Positions 61,019 through 64,000 of a DNA stretch of 64,000 nt are shown in pieces. The stretch covers positions 23,267-87,266 of the forward strand of contig DASUXA010000016.1 in assembly GCA_036378155.1 (NCBI GenBank), written 5' to 3'. The notes under the pieces are model-generated. The model did not search any database. It was given only the letters and a program-made list of their open reading frames with translations, and was not told the origin of the DNA. A program made the translations under genes and the position numbers. Source of the DNA: DASUXA01 sp036378155. Its GTDB lineage: Bacteria; Actinomycetota; Actinomycetes; Mycobacteriales; Micromonosporaceae. Within the stretch, counting starts at the first letter, position 1. Every line of letters begins with the position of its first letter.

Positions 61019-61333
61019 GAAGTACTCCTACGGACGGCGGTCGACGGGACCGCGCTGGCGAACCGGATCGAAGGAGCTTTGTAGGTTGTTCGCTACCCGA
61101 ACGGCTGTTCTCATCTAGAACGTTTGCACGGTGGCGTGGGTCACGTCAACGCTTCGCCGCAACATTTCCGCAACGCCGCCGGTTCGCCCGGCGGGCGCCC
61201 GTCGACCTGCCCGCCTGCCTGGTGGCGCGTCATTGACGAGGTGCGCGAGGGAGCATTACGTTCGACATGAGGACGCTAGTCCGGATGCCGAACACAAGCT
61301 CGGCAATCGGCGGAGGACGAGGGCGGGAGGCCG
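61019..61333. promoter_or_regulatory. Divergent control region between the two aromatic operons
   Basis: These 315 bases separate the importer-mdlC-pobA operon from pcaIJHG. They hold the least GC-rich part of the locus (61075-61130) and two palindromes. No gene for a regulator is inside, so the regulator is encoded outside the window or elsewhere. Confidence 0.65.
61088..61121. promoter_or_regulatory. Two adjacent palindromes, candidate operators
   Basis: GTTCG-CTACC-CGAAC (61088-61102) and GTTCT-CATCT-AGAAC (61107-61121) share the frame GTTC-N7-GAAC. Their centres are 19 bases apart, close to two helical turns. This is the pattern expected for a dimeric regulator binding twice, for example an IclR-family PcaR or PobR. 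Confidence 0.6.
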
Positions 61334-62155
61334 ATGGCGACGATCGTCTCGTTGTCCGAGGGAGTCGCGGAACTGGTCCACGACGGCGACACCGTGGCCA
61401 TGGAGGGATTCACCCACCTGATCCCGTTCGCCGCCGGACACGAGATCATCCGTCAGGGACGGCGCGGTCTGACCCTGGTACGGATGACCCCGGACGTCAT
61501 CTACGACCAGCTCATCGGCGCCGGCTGCGCGGGCAAGTTGGTCTTCTCGTGGGGCGGCAACCCCGGCGTCGGGTCCCTGCACCGGTTCCGTGACGCGGTA
61601 CAGAACTCCTGGCCGGCGCCGCTGGAACTGGAGGAGCACAGCCACGCCGGGATGGCGAACCGGTACGTCGCCGGCGCCTCCGGGCTGCCGTTCGCCGTGC
61701 TGCGCGGGTACCGGGGTACCGACCTGCCCCGCCATACCGACAACATCAGGACGATCACCTGCCCGTTCACCGGGGAGTCGCTGACCGCGGTATCCGCGCT
61801 GCACCCCGATGTCACGATCGTGCACGCCCAGCGCGCCGACCGTGCCGGGAACGTACAGATGTGGGGCATCACCGGGGTACAGAAGGAGGCGGTCCTCGCC
61901 GCCCGCCGGTCCCTGGTCACCGTCGAGGAGATCGTCGACGAACTGGACCCGGTACCCGGTCAGGTGATCCTGCCGTGCTGGGTGGTGACCGCGGTCGCCG
62001 AGGTGCCCGGCGGAGCGCACCCCTCGTACGCCCAGGGCTACTCCGACCGCGACAACGACTTCTACGTGGCGTGGGACGCGATCAGCCGGGACCGCGAGGC
62101 GTTCGCCCGGTGGGTGGAGCACATCGTCGAAGCCGGGAGCGAGGTGCGGGCATGA
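61334..62155 (+). CDS. pcaI: 3-oxoadipate CoA-transferase subunit A
   Basis: The 273-residue subunit works with PcaJ to move CoA from succinyl-CoA to 3-oxoadipate. It has the CoA-transferase family I fold with VAMEGFTHLIPFAAGHEIIR, LVFSWGGNPGVGSLHRFRDA and MWGITGVQKEAVLAARR. The ATG at 61334 follows GGGAGG by three bases. It starts the plus-strand pca operon and overlaps pcaJ by four bases (ATGA). The same pair could serve as another CoA transferase, but the pcaHG genes behind it make 3-oxoadipate the best substrate. Confidence 0.9.
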   Translation: MATIVSLSEGVAELVHDGDTVAMEGFTHLIPFAAGHEIIRQGRRGLTLVRMTPDVIYDQLIGAGCAGKLVFSWGGNPGVGSLHRFRDAVQNSWPAPLELEEHSHAGMANRYVAGASGLPFAVLRGYRGTDLPRHTDNIRTITCPFTGESLTAVSALHPDVTIVHAQRADRAGNVQMWGITGVQKEAVLAARRSLVTVEEIVDELDPVPGQVILPCWVVTAVAEVPGGAHPSYAQGYSDRDNDFYVAWDAISRDREAFARWVEHIVEAGSEVRA

Positions 62156-62922
62156 CCGGCGACTGGACCGCGGACGAGATGATGTGCGTCGCGGCGGCCC
62201 GGCAACTGCGCGACGGCGCGGCGTGCTTCGTCGGCATCGGGTTACCCAGTACCGCCGCTAACCTCGCCCGCGCCACGCACGCGCCGAACCTGGTGCTCAT
62301 CTACGAGTCCGGATGCCTCGGGGCGAAGCCCGACCGGCTGCCGCTGTCGATCGGCGACGGGATCCTGGCGGACACCGCCGACGCCGTGGTCTCGGTACCC
62401 GAGGTGTTCAACTACTGGCTGCAGCCGGGCCGGGTCGACGTCGGTTTCCTCGGCGCGGCGCAGATCGACCGGTACGGCAACATCAACACCACGGTGATCG
62501 GCGGGGACTACGCCGAGCCGAAGGTACGACTGCCCGGCGCGGGCGGCGCACCCGAGATCGCCGCCTCCTGCCGCGACGTGGTGGTCGTGGTCCGGCAGAA
62601 CCTGCGTACCTTCGTCGACCGCGTCGACTTCGTCACCTCGCTCGGCTACGGCTCGGGTCCCGGTGAACGGGAGCGCCTCGGGCTGCGTGGGCGCGGTCCC
62701 CGCGTGGTCATCACCGACCTCGGCATCCTCGAACCGGACCCGCGTACCTGCGAACTGACGTTGACGCATCTGCATCCGGGAGCGACCGTCGAACAGGCGA
62801 CGACAGCCACCGGCTGGCCGTTGGCGGTGGCGGACGACCTCAGCGTCGTCGAGCCGCCGACCGCGGTGGAGCTGTCGGTCCTGCGCGCTCTCGAGGACAC
62901 CAAGCGTTCCGGAGGGGCCTGA
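62152..62922 (+). CDS. pcaJ: 3-oxoadipate CoA-transferase subunit B
   Basis: This 256-residue partner of PcaI carries the catalytic glutamate, Glu52 in LIYESGCLG, which forms the acyl-CoA anhydride intermediate. Other parts are FVGIGLPSTAANLARATH, FLGAAQIDRYGNINTTVIGG and GRGPRVVITDLGILE. Start and stop overlap with the neighbours (ATGA before, one base after), so pcaI, pcaJ, pcaH and pcaG form one translation-coupled unit. Confidence 0.92.
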   Translation: MTGDWTADEMMCVAAARQLRDGAACFVGIGLPSTAANLARATHAPNLVLIYESGCLGAKPDRLPLSIGDGILADTADAVVSVPEVFNYWLQPGRVDVGFLGAAQIDRYGNINTTVIGGDYAEPKVRLPGAGGAPEIAASCRDVVVVVRQNLRTFVDRVDFVTSLGYGSGPGERERLGLRGRGPRVVITDLGILEPDPRTCELTLTHLHPGATVEQATTATGWPLAVADDLSVVEPPTAVELSVLRALEDTKRSGGA

Positions 62923-63713
62923 TGAGTGACCCGCATGTCGGTACCGCGCCTCGCGGCGCGAACCACGCCGACGCGACGCCGGGCGGTGCCGCTGCCGGTC
63001 TGTTCCTGCCCGGATACCGCCGGGACGACGCGGCGGTCCATCCGCCGCTGTTCAGCCCGCAGTACCGGTCGACCGTGCTGCGCGCGCCCCGGCGACCGTT
63101 GACCTACCTGCCGCACCGGCTTACCGAGCTCACCGGTCCGCTGCTGGGCGAGGGGCGGCTCGGCGAACTCGACCACGACCTGACCCGCCAGCACGCCGGG
63201 GAGCCGCTGGGGCAGCGCATCATCGTGCACGGCCGGGTCGTCGACGGCGACGGGCGTCCGGTACCGCACACGCTCGTGGAGATCTGGCAGGCGAACGCCG
63301 CCGGACGGTACCGGCACGCGGTGGACAACTGGCCCGCCCCGCTCGACCCCAACTTCGACGGCGTCGGTCGGGCACTCACCGACGCCGAGGGGTGGTACCG
63401 GTTCGTCACCGTCAAACCGGGCGCGTACCCGTGGAAGAACCACGACAACGCGTGGCGACCGGCGCACATCCACTTTTCGCTGTTCGGCCGGGCGTTCACG
63501 CAACGCCTCGTGACGCAGATGTACTTCCCCGGCGACCCGCTGTTCTTCCAGGATCCGATCTTCAACTCGGTGCGCGACCCGGACGCGCGGGAGCGGATGA
63601 TCTGCGCGTTCGACCTGGAGCACACCGAGCCAGCGTGGGCGCTCGCGTTCCGCTGGGACATCGTCCTGCGCGGCGTCGAGGCGACGCCCCTCGACGACGA
63701 GGACCACGCCTGA
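62922..63713 (+). CDS. pcaH: Protocatechuate 3,4-dioxygenase beta subunit
   Basis: The 263-residue subunit holds the catalytic Fe(III) of the intradiol dioxygenase that cleaves protocatechuate to 3-carboxy-cis,cis-muconate. All four iron ligands are visible: Tyr130 in AAGRYRH, Tyr169 in PGAYPWKNHDN, and His182 and His184 in AHIHFS. The ATG at 62922 shares one base with the stop of pcaJ, and pcaG follows in the same way. Its substrate is what PobA makes. Confidence 0.95.
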   Translation: MSDPHVGTAPRGANHADATPGGAAAGLFLPGYRRDDAAVHPPLFSPQYRSTVLRAPRRPLTYLPHRLTELTGPLLGEGRLGELDHDLTRQHAGEPLGQRIIVHGRVVDGDGRPVPHTLVEIWQANAAGRYRHAVDNWPAPLDPNFDGVGRALTDAEGWYRFVTVKPGAYPWKNHDNAWRPAHIHFSLFGRAFTQRLVTQMYFPGDPLFFQDPIFNSVRDPDARERMICAFDLEHTEPAWALAFRWDIVLRGVEATPLDDEDHA

Positions 63714-64000
63714 TGCCGCCGACCACCCCGTCGCAGACCGTCGGCCCGTTCTTCGCCGTCGGCCTGCCCTGGAGCGACGGGCCCTACGTGGTCGGCGAGG
63801 GGAGCGAGGGGGCGATCCGGATCGCCGGCCGCGTGTTCGACGGCGCGGGCGAGCCGATCCCCGACGCGCTCGTGGAGACGTGGCAGTCCGATCCCGAGGG
63901 GCGCTTCGACCACCCCGACGACCCGCGCGGCGCGGTGCGCCACCCGGGGTTCCGCGGCTTCGCCCGCTGCCCCACGGACGCCGACGGCCGCTTCGAGCTC
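63713..64000 (+). CDS. pcaG: Protocatechuate 3,4-dioxygenase alpha subunit, 3' part outside the window
   Basis: The first 96 codons are in the window. They show the family N-terminus TPSQTVGPFFAVGLPW, and IRIAGRVFDGAGEPIPDALVETWQ, then RGFARCPTDADGRFEL at the edge. The alpha subunit has the same fold as PcaH but lacks the iron ligands and shapes the active site. It shares one base with the pcaH stop. The rest of the pca operon (pcaB, pcaL or others) is expected to the right. Confidence 0.93.
   Translation, partial: MPPTTPSQTVGPFFAVGLPWSDGPYVVGEGSEGAIRIAGRVFDGAGEPIPDALVETWQSDPEGRFDHPDDPRGAVRHPGFRGFARCPTDADGRFEL

Overview
The window is high-GC actinobacterial DNA, most likely from a Micromonosporaceae member; a relative of Actinocatenispora is my guess from overall style, not a proven assignment. 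Supporting signs are the GC-rich codon positions, frequent GTG starts with AGGAGG-type ribosome binding sites, many ATGA or GTGA gene overlaps, AceE-type pyruvate dehydrogenase, AhpE, DUF3052, a Rv2228c-like RNase H-phosphatase, and a type A RNase P RNA. The tetramer GGCC looks rare and GTAC looks common for such a genome.

Left part (1-17.8 kb): gltX (cut by the edge), an L,D-transpeptidase lipoprotein, a secreted membrane-anchored protein, a sugar-type MFS carrier coupled to a GH1 beta-glucosidase, an aldo-keto reductase followed by a stand-alone LigD polymerase-domain protein, aceE, yjbQ, a fused E1 alpha-beta 2-oxoacid dehydrogenase, DUF3052, ahpE, tRNA-Val(UAC), a LysE exporter and a MOSC protein. 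aceE, DUF3052 and ahpE match the mycobacterial Rv2238c-Rv2241 neighbourhood.

Middle part (17.8-45.7 kb): small membrane and FMN-type proteins, a small secreted peptide preceded by a long hairpin, a formamidase, an HSP18-type regulator followed by an MFS gene with a HAIR-like palindrome at its start, paaK-paaI, a DoxX protein, a four-gene operon of a divergent Nramp-type carrier with two PRC-barrel proteins, hrpA, a xylFGH-type sugar ABC transporter, an HTH regulator, the Nif3 / zinc-ribbon / RNase H-phosphatase block (Rv2230c-Rv2228c order), an OafA-type acyltransferase, a DUF3311-MctP symporter pair and a TSUP carrier.

Right part (45.7-64 kb): rnpB at 45726-46131, then about 5 kb of loosely packed small genes and decayed fragments. 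The window ends in a large aromatic-acid catabolism locus. One long minus-strand operon encodes an ABC importer with two different permeases, a benzoylformate decarboxylase-like enzyme, a benzaldehyde dehydrogenase, a CynX-type MFS carrier and 4-hydroxybenzoate hydroxylase. It is divergent from pcaI-pcaJ-pcaH-pcaG on the plus strand. Read together, the genes could take up a (4-hydroxy)phenylglyoxylate-type acid, convert it through (4-hydroxy)benzaldehyde and 4-hydroxybenzoate to protocatechuate, and feed it into the beta-ketoadipate pathway. Two GTTC-N7-GAAC palindromes sit in the shared promoter region.

A family of long imperfect palindromes is scattered between genes (8667, 25255, 32526, 51770) and is probably a dispersed repeat of this genome. 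No transposase, CRISPR array, phage gene or plasmid origin was seen.
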